DNA from: Bacteroidia bacterium | GTDB taxonomy: Bacteria; Bacteroidota; Bacteroidia; Cytophagales; Cyclobacteriaceae | Assembly (NCBI GenBank): GCA_030430675.1 | Contig: JAUIKU010000013.1 | Coordinates: 1-43,559 of the forward strand | DNA: 43,559 bases | Direction: 5' to 3' | Shown here: in pieces, positions 7,641 through 17,641 of the stretch | Layout: the number at the start of each line of letters is the position of its first letter | Numbering within the stretch: the stretch's first letter is position 1 | Made by a program: the position numbers and the translations under genes | The notes under the pieces: generated by a model | What the model saw: the letters and a program-made list of their open reading frames with translations, nothing else | Database searches by the model: none | Told to the model about the DNA's origin: nothing

Positions 7641-10627
7641 GAATCCTGTGGAATATTTTTATCGGTTTATTTTTTACAATGGTGTTGGCCCTGATATATT
7701 CTTGTGAATCAGACAGCCAAAGAGCGGTAATGGTTTTGAAGGAACATTGGTCGATTCAGTCGTCGGAAAAAATACAAGCCACCGGAAGTTCCATCTCAAA
7801 GCCCGGCTTCCAGGTTGATGATTGGTATCCGGCGACCATGCCCTCAACTATATTGGAAACTCTGGTAAAGAATAAAGTTGTTAAAGATCCATATTATGGA
7901 AATAATTTTGTTGAAGCCAAAGGGTATTTTGAAGCCCATGCCTTTAATTATTTGTATGATATGCCTGAAGATAGCCCCTACAGTATGCCTTGGTGGTATC
8001 GAACAGAATTTGAACTTCCCAATGGGGGCGATCATGTTTGGCTAAATTTCAGTAGCATCAATTACAAAGCAAATATATGGTTGAATGGAACACTGATCGC
8101 GGATACCATTCAGATTGAGGGTGCGCACCGGTTGTATGAATTGGATATAACCGATCAGGCGGTGAAAGGAGGTATAAATTGTCTTGCTCTTGAAATTATC
8201 CCACCGGTTAATGGAACTGATCTTTCAATTCGCTGGATGCAGGGATCAAGAATGGTTCCGGATAAAGATACAGGCATATGGTATGATGTGAAAGTTGTGC
8301 GAAATGGAAAAATTAAAATTCGCTATCCGCACATTGTTACTGATCTCAATTTACCTGATACTACCAAAGCATATATCACAGTTACCGCGGAATTGTACAA
8401 CAACTCCGATGAATCAGTATCGGGTATCCTTAAAGGAAGTATCATTCCGGTTGATAACAGGGCCGAAGGTGGAAATTCTGCCGGAGGCTCCGATGTCTAT
8501 AATTTCTCAGAAAAAATTACGCTTTTACCAAACCAGACTAAGACCGTGAAATTTAATCTGGTTATGGACAATCCCAGTTTGTGGTGGCCAAATATGTCAG
8601 GTAATCAAAATCTGTATGATCTTCATTTGGAAATAAAAGATGGGAAAAATAATCTTTCAGATGAAAGTGATGTGCGGTTTGGCGTACGCGAGATCACCTC
8701 AACATTAGAGGATTTCTTCCCCGAAGAGGAACAAAAGCTGGTGAGGGTTTTTCAGGTGAATGGGAAAAATATTTTCATTAAGGGAGCTAACTGGACAGAG
8801 ACGGTGATGATGGAAGAAAATTTGATAAGGAATGAAGCAGAGATCCAGAACATCATCAATTTGAATTTTAATGCCCTACGCACAGAAGGATTTTGGGGAA
8901 ATGATTACTTTTTTGATCTATGTGACAGATATGGCATCATGATTTTTGATGGGTTTAACTGCTGTTCCATTTGGGAACGCTGGGATGTATGGACTGATCA
9001 CACTTATGAAATTGCAGGTTTAAGTTTTCGTGATCAGGTTATCCGCAAGCGCAATCACCCAAGTTTTGTCGACTGGTTATTGGCAAGTGATAGTCATGTA
9101 CCTTTCAGGGCCGAAAAATTATATACCAACATAGTTAATCAATACGACGGAACAAGGCCGTACCAATCCAATTCAATGTACAACACCACTCATTTTAGTG
9201 GGACCACAGGCTTAGATCACGATCCATACCCGGATACCTATGTTTATCTTTATCCTACCACATGGTATGGGATGAAGGAAGTAGATGAACAAGGGCAATT
9301 TGGAAAGTTTGAATTTTTAGAATTCAATACTGAAATTGGCCCGGGTGCGGAACAAATCCCTCCAATGGAAAGTATGCGTGCCATGATGCCAAAAAAAGAT
9401 TTATGGCCCATGAATGCAACCTGGAAGGTACGACAGTCTTCAGATGAATATTCCATTAATGCCACCCATGCATTTAATGCGCGGTATGGCAAACCAATGG
9501 ATTTGGAGTCATACACTGTCAAGGCGCAGGTTTTCCAAAAGGAGTCTTACAGGTCCCTGGTGGAGGCATTCCGAAAAAATAAATATAAGGCCAGCGGAAT
9601 ATTAATATACCGTCTTAACGCAGGTTGGCCCTCGTTGTGTTATTTTCTTTATGACTATTATCTAAGGCCAAATGGTGCATATGCCGGTGTTCAGCAAGGG
9701 TATGAACCCCTGCACATAATGTATGCCTATGATGACAAATCCATCGTAGTGACAAACGATCTGTACCAGGATTTTAAAAATCTGACGGTATCTGCTAAAA
9801 TTCTGAATTTGGACATGACGGAAAAGTTTACATTCACCAAGCAAATTGAGGTAGCGGAAGATGAGATAACTACTGTATTACAAATTCCTGATATTAATGG
9901 ATTAAGTCAGACTTACTTTTTAGAACTAACACTAAAAAATGTGGAGGGCGAATTGCTTAGCTCAAATTTTTATTGGCTATCTACTCAAAATGATGAAGAT
10001 GCTGATTTTTCAAACTTAATGACACTGCCGGAAGTAAAACTAAAGGTCTCTGCAGAATATAAAGAAACGGCTACTAACTCCAAGATAAAGGTAAAAGTCT
10101 CCAATCCTTCAGAACAATTGGCCTTTTTTATTAACCCTAAAATCCTGAGAGGATTGCATGGCGAAGAACTGCTACCCACTTACTGGAGTGTTAAATACTT
10201 CAGTATTCTTCCTGGAGGATTCAGGGAAATCGATGTCAATTTTGATAGGTCAGACTTAGAAAGTAGTGAACCATATATCATGTTGGAAGGATGGAATATC
10301 GATCCAATTGAAATTGCATTAGACGAGACGAACAGCGAGGTGACTCCATCTTTATCGTACAGGGATATTAATATACCAGAAAGTGTTAATGCCGGGCAAG
10401 AGTTTGACATTAACCTTACTGTAGTCAATGCAGCTAATACAGGAGCAGGACTTTTGAAATCCCGACAACATTTGTATATCGATGAGCAGCAGAAGTCCTA
10501 TAAAAGAGTAGCGCTTGCACCAGGAGAAGAGAAGCAATTAATCTGGACTGCCATAAAAATTAACAAAACAGGTACTCATAAAATAAAAGTAAGTGATATG
10601 GAGCCTGTAGAAGTTGTAGTGAAGTGA
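7637..10627 (+). CDS. GH2 enzyme with exo-beta-D-glucosaminidase signature
   Basis: 996 residues. The N-terminal signal has a lipobox-like YSC at about residue 23. A jelly-roll domain (about 60-230), an Ig-like domain (about 230-350), a TIM barrel (about 360-660) and C-terminal beta domains follow. Ordinary GH2 enzymes have an Asn-Glu acid/base; here the site reads 'WLLASDSHVP' with Asp485, and the nucleophile site reads 'EFNTEIGPG' with Glu566. That SD...E pattern is the one known from exo-beta-D-glucosaminidases of the CsxA type, which release glucosamine from chitosan ends. It would act outside or in the periplasm on the product of the deacetylases. Upstream overlap is 4 bases; the next gene follows after 24 bases. 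Subfamily is a strong inference, not proven. Confidence 0.82.
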   Translation: MRILWNIFIGLFFTMVLALIYSCESDSQRAVMVLKEHWSIQSSEKIQATGSSISKPGFQVDDWYPATMPSTILETLVKNKVVKDPYYGNNFVEAKGYFEAHAFNYLYDMPEDSPYSMPWWYRTEFELPNGGDHVWLNFSSINYKANIWLNGTLIADTIQIEGAHRLYELDITDQAVKGGINCLALEIIPPVNGTDLSIRWMQGSRMVPDKDTGIWYDVKVVRNGKIKIRYPHIVTDLNLPDTTKAYITVTAELYNNSDESVSGILKGSIIPVDNRAEGGNSAGGSDVYNFSEKITLLPNQTKTVKFNLVMDNPSLWWPNMSGNQNLYDLHLEIKDGKNNLSDESDVRFGVREITSTLEDFFPEEEQKLVRVFQVNGKNIFIKGANWTETVMMEENLIRNEAEIQNIINLNFNALRTEGFWGNDYFFDLCDRYGIMIFDGFNCCSIWERWDVWTDHTYEIAGLSFRDQVIRKRNHPSFVDWLLASDSHVPFRAEKLYTNIVNQYDGTRPYQSNSMYNTTHFSGTTGLDHDPYPDTYVYLYPTTWYGMKEVDEQGQFGKFEFLEFNTEIGPGAEQIPPMESMRAMMPKKDLWPMNATWKVRQSSDEYSINATHAFNARYGKPMDLESYTVKAQVFQKESYRSLVEAFRKNKYKASGILIYRLNAGWPSLCYFLYDYYLRPNGAYAGVQQGYEPLHIMYAYDDKSIVVTNDLYQDFKNLTVSAKILNLDMTEKFTFTKQIEVAEDEITTVLQIPDINGLSQTYFLELTLKNVEGELLSSNFYWLSTQNDEDADFSNLMTLPEVKLKVSAEYKETATNSKIKVKVSNPSEQLAFFINPKILRGLHGEELLPTYWSVKYFSILPGGFREIDVNFDRSDLESSEPYIMLEGWNIDPIEIALDETNSEVTPSLSYRDINIPESVNAGQEFDINLTVVNAANTGAGLLKSRQHLYIDEQQKSYKRVALAPGEEKQLIWTAIKINKTGTHKIKVSDMEPVEVVVK

Positions 10628-10651
10628 CAATAAGACATTAATATAAAACTG

Positions 10652-12196
10652 ATGATTAAATACATTGTGGTTTTTACATTGTTGTTTCTCAACGGATGTA
10701 GTGAAGATGTTAATTCTGATAACCCCACTGATATTCCCCTCATAAAAGATGGTTATCCGAAGTTGGCAATGTGGTGGCCGGACACCCGTAAACAATCCCG
10801 GGATGAACTGAAACGATATGACTGGATTGGTTTCGGGGTGTGGGATGATTTCTCAGTAATTGAAAAGCTGAAGACAATTAATCCGGATCAGAAACATTTT
10901 ATGGATTATTCTATTACTGAAACTTCCTGGTCGCACTGGCAGAGTAATACTGAAGTAATGAAAATGATACCATCAGAATGGTTCTTGACTCAACTTGGCA
11001 CTTTATTGGCCCTGCCCATGGATGCTGATCAGAATAAGGTGTTTGTTGAGGATTTGTTTGATGGGCAAGGAAATACCTTGTTTGAAATTGGTGACGAAAT
11101 TACCTGCGAACACGAAACTATGAAAGTAACAGGTATCAATTCGCAAGAAAATATCCTCACAGTTGAAAGGGGTTTTGTCAGGGAAGCTGCTTCCCATTTA
11201 AAGGGTGCTAGGATTGCACCTCATATTACATTTTGGCCAAAAACATGGGTGATGAATATGTCATTACTTTGTCCAAAAGTGGATATTGGAGATGGGAACG
11301 GTCCTCAAACCTGGGTTGGGTTCGCAACCCGGTATTTTAAGGTGGATCAAATGGACCTTTGGGACGGATTTATTGTTGACCGCATTGAAGATGATCAAAG
11401 CTGGCTGGTCCCTGAGTGGTGTCGCAGTATAGATCCTGATTTTTCAAATCAGACAATTACTGACGGTTACCAAGCTTTTGACGCCGCCTGGAACCAAGGA
11501 TGTGTTGGCTTCCTGGAATTTCTGCGTAACGAGTTATCCGGAAAAGTGCTTATTTCTAATACTTCAGGAGCCTATTATGAATCTCTTAATGGCGCCATTT
11601 ATGAAGGTTACCCTGGTAATTGGAACAACCTTGTACCCGAGACATATCAGGACTGGGCCGATCGTACGTTGAATGAAAAAGGCTATATTAATGTTTCAAA
11701 ATCAGGATATATGCCGAACTATACGCTCGCTGAAACCTATGAAGATGAAGATATGCCGAACGATGATGGAAGCTATATCAATCCTTATGATCAGCCTGGC
11801 TTTACTCCGGATTATCAGAAAATGAGATATGGGCTCACTACTGCTTTGTTGGGCGACGGATATTTTTCATATGAGATAAATACAGCGGGACATGGCGGCC
11901 TGGGATTGATGTGGTTCGACGAATATGATAATGCAGGAAAACAAAGGGGTTATTTGGGTAAACCTAAAGAAGATGCCCATCGGGTAATGGATGCTGGTGA
12001 CGGTTCCGTATGGCGACGGGAATTTGATAATGGCACAGTACTTTGTAATCCCACCAATACTGAAGTTATGGTTGAGCTGGGATCTACTTATTGGTTTATT
12101 GACGGATTGCAGTCGCCGGATATTAACACAGGTAAATCTGTCAACCAGATCGACCTGGGACCGAGAGACGGTAGAATTCTTTTAAACTCCCATTAA
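10652..12196 (+). CDS. GHL15-like putative glycoside hydrolase lipoprotein
   Basis: 514 residues with lipobox LNGC near residue 16. The sequence starts with 'YPKLAMWWPDTRKQSRDELK', continues through 'WDGFIVDRIEDDQSW' (acidic candidates), 'VLISNTSGAYY' and 'GAIYEGYPGNW', and ends in 'LCNPTNTEV', a small beta domain. This order resembles the hypothetical glycosyl hydrolase group GHL15 (TIM barrels related to GH114-like proteins), in which few members have a known substrate. It is the last gene of the rightward operon, 24 bases after GH2. A weak hairpin lies between it and the convergent GH97 gene. Fold-level call is moderate; the substrate is unknown, and an amino-sugar polymer is only suggested by context. 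Confidence 0.62.
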   Translation: MIKYIVVFTLLFLNGCSEDVNSDNPTDIPLIKDGYPKLAMWWPDTRKQSRDELKRYDWIGFGVWDDFSVIEKLKTINPDQKHFMDYSITETSWSHWQSNTEVMKMIPSEWFLTQLGTLLALPMDADQNKVFVEDLFDGQGNTLFEIGDEITCEHETMKVTGINSQENILTVERGFVREAASHLKGARIAPHITFWPKTWVMNMSLLCPKVDIGDGNGPQTWVGFATRYFKVDQMDLWDGFIVDRIEDDQSWLVPEWCRSIDPDFSNQTITDGYQAFDAAWNQGCVGFLEFLRNELSGKVLISNTSGAYYESLNGAIYEGYPGNWNNLVPETYQDWADRTLNEKGYINVSKSGYMPNYTLAETYEDEDMPNDDGSYINPYDQPGFTPDYQKMRYGLTTALLGDGYFSYEINTAGHGGLGLMWFDEYDNAGKQRGYLGKPKEDAHRVMDAGDGSVWRREFDNGTVLCNPTNTEVMVELGSTYWFIDGLQSPDINTGKSVNQIDLGPRDGRILLNSH

Positions 12197-12243
12197 GAGA
12201 CGACAGGCTGTCTAGCAAGCATTCTCTAGGGAGGAGGACCGGT

Positions 12244-12270
12244 CAAAAATACCTGTCGGGATATTTTATC
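12244..12270. terminator. Weak bidirectional hairpin between convergent genes
   Basis: Between the stops at 12196 and 12311 lies an imperfect inverted repeat, AAAATACC ... GGGATATTTT, with flanking A and T runs that could serve both strands. The stem has a bulge, so strength is doubtful. Confidence 0.35.
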
Positions 12271-12310
12271 ATACCTCCTGCAAATAAGTTAAGTAGATTG
12301 ATAGCAATTA

Positions 12311-14269
12311 CTAATGCTTAGTTACCCGTGCAACCCAACCTCCACCAGAAGCCAGGTGTATGGGAATTTTATGCTGATTGGTAACCGTTGATTTGATCAT
12401 TTTGTAATCACTGGCAAATCCTTCCGCGTTAACCCCGTCTTGATAGTATTGTATATCATATGAACCGGGATCGAGAAAACTAAGGTCTAAGGTTAAGTCG
12501 CGGGCAGTCCAATCGGTCATGGCACCAATATACCACTCGTCTCCGCTTCTCCGAGCCAATAATACATAGTCTCCAAACTTTGCCTCCAAAACCTTAATAT
12601 CATCCCAAACGGTGGGTACTACCGAAATAAATTCCATACACTCCTCTTCTTTCAGATAGTGACTGGGAGTGTCTGCTAATACTTGCAGTGGACTCTCATA
12701 GACAACAAACATTGCTAATTGATGGCAGCGGGTTCCAAGAGACATAGGCCGGTCAAATATAGGCCTATAGTTTGGCTCCTGGGCGTTACGCATGGCTCCT
12801 GGCGAATAATCCATAGGTCCGGCCAGCATCCTGGTAAAAGGAATGATCAAGTCATTTTCAGGGTTAGTGGATTTTCCCTCCCATTTATGCTGTTCCTGTC
12901 CGCTAACTCCTTCGGTGGTGATCACATTGGGGTAGGCGCGTCTGATCCCGGTAGGCTTGTAGGATGAGTGAAAGTCAACCAGAAGCTTGCGACTGGCAGC
13001 AGCCCGGGCGACTTTTTGGTAGTATTGGACCATCCATTGATCATCTCGCTGCATTTGATCCACTTTGATCCCTTTAATACCCCATTTTTGGAATTGGTCT
13101 AAGGCAGGTTCCATATTATCATTCAGGGCCTTCCAGGTTACCCCCAATATCAATCCCACATTTTTCTCACGGGCATACGCCGCAAGAGATTCCATATCAA
13201 TCGATTCCAAAGGATTTATTAAGTCGTTGGTGCTGATATCGTACCATCCAATTTCCAAAACCGCATAGGTCAGGCCGAATCGAGCAGCAAAATCAATATA
13301 GTATTCATAGGTCTCGGTATTGATACCACTCTCAAACTCCACACCGTAAACGTTGTTGGCATTGTACCAGTCCCATGTTACTTTTCCAGGCTTAATCCAG
13401 TCGGTTTGTGTTAATTTCAAGGGTGTTGATAGTTTGAATACCAGTTCATTTTCCAACAATTCACCGTCGTTATCTGAAATGGCCATAAGGCGCCAGGGAA
13501 AGTCACGCCTGCCAGAGGTACGTGCTAGGTATTCTTCTCTTTCAACCGGAATTACATCTTTATCATTGGGGATTGAATACGACTTGGGGTATCTGGGAAA
13601 TATGGCTTGTAAAGCATTTTCACCATTACCTGATTTAAGATAAAATCCGGGATAATCCCAAAGGTCCGATTCTGTAATCACCAATTTGTGGCCTTTTTCA
13701 GGGGCGAGCAACACAGGTAGGCAGCTAAATTGATCATCCTTGAATTCACTTATCATTTGAACAACATGGGGGCGTTCATAGTGAGTAAAGTATCCATCGG
13801 CGATTGGGAATGCTCCCTGGTGGTCCTGGGGGAAGTTGTATTTAACTAATTCATTATTGATTGTTACCTGATCATTTAAGGAGGTTTTTATGCGGTAGGC
13901 CACACCGTCGTCATAGGCCCTGAAGATCACTGAATACCCTCCACGAAATTGAATGGTCAACTCGTTACAGCGGTCGCGGACTTCGGATCGTTTAACCTGT
14001 ATGACCTGGGGAATGATTTGATCCACTGATCTTTTCATTGACCTAACGGGTCGGGGATTCACTCCCAACTCCGTGTTGTCTATGGTTATGGATATCGGTG
14101 ATTTCTCCAAAATCAATATCTCCCGGTGCCATACCTGGTACCAAATCCGGTCATCTGTGTAAACATGTATCTTGTTTATACCGTCTGGAGAATCCAACAC
14201 ATATTCACGGGCTGATAACACTAACTGATTGGTTAGTAAAACCAGCATCAACAATTGCAGTCTTTTCAT
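12311..14269 (-). CDS. GH97 family glycosidase, retaining alpha-galactosidase-like
   Basis: 652 residues with a Sec signal peptide (about 1-20). The N-terminal beta-sandwich opens with 'YVLDSPDGINKI', typical of GH97; the barrel follows from about residue 290, then a C-terminal beta domain. 'GIKVDQM' gives Asp404 and 'TTEGVSGQE' gives Glu453. These match the nucleophile (D415) and acid/base (E470) spacing of the retaining GH97b alpha-galactosidase branch rather than the inverting SusB branch. It is the last gene of a leftward group headed by the acetyltransferase at 16535-17641, with 85 bases to the beta-helix protein. It would act in the periplasm on alpha-linked side chains. Family is firm, branch moderate. 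Confidence 0.85.
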   Translation of the reverse strand: MKRLQLLMLVLLTNQLVLSAREYVLDSPDGINKIHVYTDDRIWYQVWHREILILEKSPISITIDNTELGVNPRPVRSMKRSVDQIIPQVIQVKRSEVRDRCNELTIQFRGGYSVIFRAYDDGVAYRIKTSLNDQVTINNELVKYNFPQDHQGAFPIADGYFTHYERPHVVQMISEFKDDQFSCLPVLLAPEKGHKLVITESDLWDYPGFYLKSGNGENALQAIFPRYPKSYSIPNDKDVIPVEREEYLARTSGRRDFPWRLMAISDNDGELLENELVFKLSTPLKLTQTDWIKPGKVTWDWYNANNVYGVEFESGINTETYEYYIDFAARFGLTYAVLEIGWYDISTNDLINPLESIDMESLAAYAREKNVGLILGVTWKALNDNMEPALDQFQKWGIKGIKVDQMQRDDQWMVQYYQKVARAAASRKLLVDFHSSYKPTGIRRAYPNVITTEGVSGQEQHKWEGKSTNPENDLIIPFTRMLAGPMDYSPGAMRNAQEPNYRPIFDRPMSLGTRCHQLAMFVVYESPLQVLADTPSHYLKEEECMEFISVVPTVWDDIKVLEAKFGDYVLLARRSGDEWYIGAMTDWTARDLTLDLSFLDPGSYDIQYYQDGVNAEGFASDYKMIKSTVTNQHKIPIHLASGGGWVARVTKH

Positions 14270-14354
14270 TTTCTATCTACCAAATATCTCACTCTGGTGT
14301 GAAGCTTTTTTAAAGTAACTTCGTTCAATAACATCTTGTGGTTGTTCTATATAA

Positions 14355-16490
14355 CTAAAAAGTACTCCAATTGCGATGATAACAACCCAATACCATAGTG
14401 CGAGGAACTTCATTAGTGTTCCATGGGTCATCGACTATAAAATAGGAGTCATCAGGTGCATGGTGATAAATTGAATTAACCACCTCAATGTTGTTGCTGT
14501 TACCGGTAATTTCAAAATAATTCTGTTTATAGGACCCGAAGTGGGCAAAGTCCATCACATTTGTAATAAAGATATTACTGCTGTTATTGATGGCAGCATA
14601 GGGTTGTGAGGTCTCGGTTTTGCCACCGAATATCCTCACATTCGAGGCGTTGTCAATTTCCAACATGGGAAAGGTAGAAACTGGCCGTTCACTACCTCCA
14701 CGTTCAAGATTAAGACCGTAAAACCACAAAGGCTGAGTGGTCCCGCTAACTTTTACTTTACGGTGGTTACTATTGCGAGGTGTGGTTCCTTTCTCGTCCT
14801 GGTAATTGAAAATACGCCCTCCACCATTTCCTGATATTTGTAATCTTACGTAGTCATGCTCGTAGACCAGCCAGTCAATGTCGCACCACAAATTGCGAAT
14901 GATGGAATTGGCTCCCACCCGCCAGTGTACACTTCCACGATAATCTTCATCTCCTGCATTGGTGGTAATGTCCAGCAGGTATGTAGTAGCATTGGCGCTG
15001 TTTACGGTCTCGATTAACCATGATGGTCTTTGTGGTGTCCAGCCATATTTGAGAATTGTACCTGATTTTCCCCGGCCCGGACAACCGATTAAAATGGTGT
15101 TTTCTCTAAGTGTAATGGGAGAGGATAGAATAAATGTTCCCTTGGGGAGGCACACCTTGGCGTTGGTATCAATGGCCTGCTGAATCCCCGCAGCCGTGGC
15201 AGAGGTTACCAAAACAGCATCGGGATCTTCAAACGAGGGAGTGTCGTTCCAAATATGTTTTGACACTAAGTCGGCCGGAGGCTCACTTACACCGGCTATA
15301 TCAACCATATCACTATTGGTTTGAGTTGCGGTAATTGCATCGTAGTGCGCTGCTGTCATGGGTACTCCCCTTCTATTAGTTTTGGTACCCTTGTACACAT
15401 AGTTATATCGTTTTACCCGGACCCAATCATTGGTATTGTCAAAACCTGTTATGTTTCCATCTCCTTGGTTATCAATTATTGTTTCAGCGCTTTTTACATA
15501 GACATCACGCATAGAAATCAAGCCCTGGCCAGGATTAGAGATCCCTTTGTTGTCCGAAGATTGAGTAGTGAATTCAATTTTACAATCAATCAATGACAGG
15601 GGGAAAATCTCCACCGAGGAGTTGGTGGTATTCAGTGTCATCGCAGTGCCTTTAGCCTGAACTATAGTTGATCCGACAATGGTGATACCACCCCAGCCAC
15701 TTAACACTAATGCCCCTACGGATTGATTGGTAAAGGAGCACCCGGTGATCGTGTTTTGATTGGCTGCCGGCATACCCCAGGCCACTTCTTCATCGGAATC
15801 AGGTAGGTAAATGCCAAATTTACCGCCATCAATACTAATATTTGCGGTAAGACAATTGGCGCCTCCAATACCTGTCATTCCGGCAAATCCATCGCGAACT
15901 TTGATACTGATATCTTCCACGTAACAGTATTGTGCAGTGGACCAGAATATACCCACCGCATTTTTGTTGCCTATTCCAAGGTCAACATTTACCCCGCGTA
16001 TCCCCCCTTCCATTACCCAACCCGTGTCATAGGGCTTGCCCGGATTATAGTGGCGGCTGGGTAAGGATTGATCGGTCATATAATGAAATACCGCCAGCGG
16101 GTTAACCCCGTTAAACGCCGGAGAATTGTCGGCAACCACTATAGTAGGGCGGTTGATGGCGGAGCCTACAATGTTTACCGGCATATTGGGGTAGTTGTTG
16201 GTTTTGATCAAAGGATCGTGGGTCATTTCACAATAGATCTGGGAAGACACCTTATAGGTGCCACTGGGGATGAATAAAGTTTGACGGGCATCTCTGGATG
16301 CATTTACCGCATCCTGAAGTTTCCTGGTAACATCTTTAGCGCCATTCATCTCATCTGCAGTCAACGCCTGGTTTTTTGCAAAGTCGTACATGCCCATTTG
16401 AGTGGGGGTTATTTGACTATAGCTAGTTTGACACACTTGTATCAAAACTGCAGATGCCACTAAAAACACGCAGTAGCGTTTGAATCTCAT
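14355..16490 (-). CDS. Secreted twin right-handed beta-helix protein (pectate lyase 3 / GH55-like)
   Basis: About 711 residues from the Met at 16490, which gives a normal signal peptide ending in 'TSYSQ'; an upstream Met at 16520 is open but adds an unlikely leader. Two copies of the entry motif of Pectate_lyase_3 domains are visible: 'KLQDAVNASRDARQTLFIPSG' shortened here to 'LQDAVNASRDARQTLFIP', and later 'GIQQAIDTNAKVCLPKGTF'. Between and after them are the short Asn/Gly/Ile coils of a beta-helix. Two helices in one chain is the architecture of GH55-type enzymes and of some polysaccharide lyases. I cannot point to catalytic residues. It is second in a leftward group, 44 bases after the acetyltransferase stop. 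Confidence 0.7.
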   Translation of the reverse strand: MRFKRYCVFLVASAVLIQVCQTSYSQITPTQMGMYDFAKNQALTADEMNGAKDVTRKLQDAVNASRDARQTLFIPSGTYKVSSQIYCEMTHDPLIKTNNYPNMPVNIVGSAINRPTIVVADNSPAFNGVNPLAVFHYMTDQSLPSRHYNPGKPYDTGWVMEGGIRGVNVDLGIGNKNAVGIFWSTAQYCYVEDISIKVRDGFAGMTGIGGANCLTANISIDGGKFGIYLPDSDEEVAWGMPAANQNTITGCSFTNQSVGALVLSGWGGITIVGSTIVQAKGTAMTLNTTNSSVEIFPLSLIDCKIEFTTQSSDNKGISNPGQGLISMRDVYVKSAETIIDNQGDGNITGFDNTNDWVRVKRYNYVYKGTKTNRRGVPMTAAHYDAITATQTNSDMVDIAGVSEPPADLVSKHIWNDTPSFEDPDAVLVTSATAAGIQQAIDTNAKVCLPKGTFILSSPITLRENTILIGCPGRGKSGTILKYGWTPQRPSWLIETVNSANATTYLLDITTNAGDEDYRGSVHWRVGANSIIRNLWCDIDWLVYEHDYVRLQISGNGGGRIFNYQDEKGTTPRNSNHRKVKVSGTTQPLWFYGLNLERGGSERPVSTFPMLEIDNASNVRIFGGKTETSQPYAAINNSSNIFITNVMDFAHFGSYKQNYFEITGNSNNIEVVNSIYHHAPDDSYFIVDDPWNTNEVPRTMVLGCYHRNWSTF

Positions 16491-16534
16491 ACCTATTAAT
16501 GGCCAGAGGATATAAAACATATGTTTCTATATTT

Positions 16535-17641
16535 TTAGATTTTAATAAAGATCTTTCGTCTATAAAGCCAGTAGCACAAATACCAAAGAAGTAACAGGAC
16601 AATCAAATTGCTCAAAATGTTGACCATTGACTCACCTACCAATCCGGTGAACGGCATCATAAAAGGATGAATTAGGTTCATGATAAACCCGGTGCCTCCC
16701 AAGTGCGCAAACAAGTATATGAACAATGGATTCATTCCCACAATCACGAAAAACAATGTCCACTTCCGGTATCTTTTAATGTCGATCAACCAATAACAGA
16801 ATGCCAGTGATAACACGGTCCAGCCACCGCTCACTATTACAAATGAAGAAGTACATATCCGTTTGATGATAGGGGTAACGGTAGATAGCCCATATCCGGC
16901 CACCAATCCAATCAAACCCGCTGTTAACAATATGCGGAATTTACGCATAGGTGAACGATCACTCATTAGTAGTTGCGCCGAGAGAACCCCCCAAATAGTA
17001 TGAGCAGTAGTAGGGATAGCATTGAATGCAACCCAATGCCCCGTCAAGTTTGCTCCCCCATATTGCAGGTCCAGCCAGGTACCAAAATTTTCGTTGGGCA
17101 CAAACGGATGATTAAATCCTTCTACTGGAAATCCCCGATAGAGTGCCTCAGTTATGGCCAGTAAAAGAAAAGAGAAAGCCAGTTGGGTAACGGTGGATTT
17201 ATTCATTACCAGGAATGCCAGTACATAAGTAACTGATAGTTGAGCCAACACATTCTGAAAGAAAAAAACGATTTTTCCTTCGCCAATACAGGTTATGACC
17301 CAACCAATCAGCAGCAGCAGAAATGCCCTTTGCCATACATGCTTGCGGATCTGAGTTTCATCGATTCCCTTACTGATCCTGTTTGAATAGGAGTACGGTA
17401 TTGCAACCCCAACAATAAACATAAAGTAAGGTTGTATCAGATCATAGTATCGAAGCCCTTCCCATGGAACATGCTGAAACTGTATTCCGATACCATATAG
17501 TATTGTTCCTTTCAGCTCGGGGATAGTAAGTGAAGTGAATAAATCCGTAAATGAGGCAATTAGCAAAAACATGGTTAAACCCCTAAAAAAATCAAGTGAA
17601 AACAATCGATCACTCAGGGAAGCATTTTCGGTAGAGGACAT
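16535..17641 (-). CDS. HGSNAT/DUF5009-like membrane acyltransferase
   Basis: 368 residues with about ten hydrophobic segments. The opening 'RLFSLDFFRGLTMFLLI' and 'HVPWEGLRYYDLIQPYFMF' with its HxxWxG motif are landmarks of the heparan-alpha-glucosaminide N-acetyltransferase / DUF5009 group. These inner-membrane proteins are thought to move an acetyl group from cytoplasmic acetyl-CoA to a glucosamine on the outer face. That fits a locus with deacetylases, GH20 and an exo-glucosaminidase: glucosamine ends could be acetylated again before uptake or cleavage. It is the first gene of the leftward group with the beta-helix protein and GH97. Family call is good; the actual acceptor is inference. 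Confidence 0.78.
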   Translation of the reverse strand: MSSTENASLSDRLFSLDFFRGLTMFLLIASFTDLFTSLTIPELKGTILYGIGIQFQHVPWEGLRYYDLIQPYFMFIVGVAIPYSYSNRISKGIDETQIRKHVWQRAFLLLLIGWVITCIGEGKIVFFFQNVLAQLSVTYVLAFLVMNKSTVTQLAFSFLLLAITEALYRGFPVEGFNHPFVPNENFGTWLDLQYGGANLTGHWVAFNAIPTTAHTIWGVLSAQLLMSDRSPMRKFRILLTAGLIGLVAGYGLSTVTPIIKRICTSSFVIVSGGWTVLSLAFCYWLIDIKRYRKWTLFFVIVGMNPLFIYLFAHLGGTGFIMNLIHPFMMPFTGLVGESMVNILSNLIVLLLLWYLCYWLYRRKIFIKI

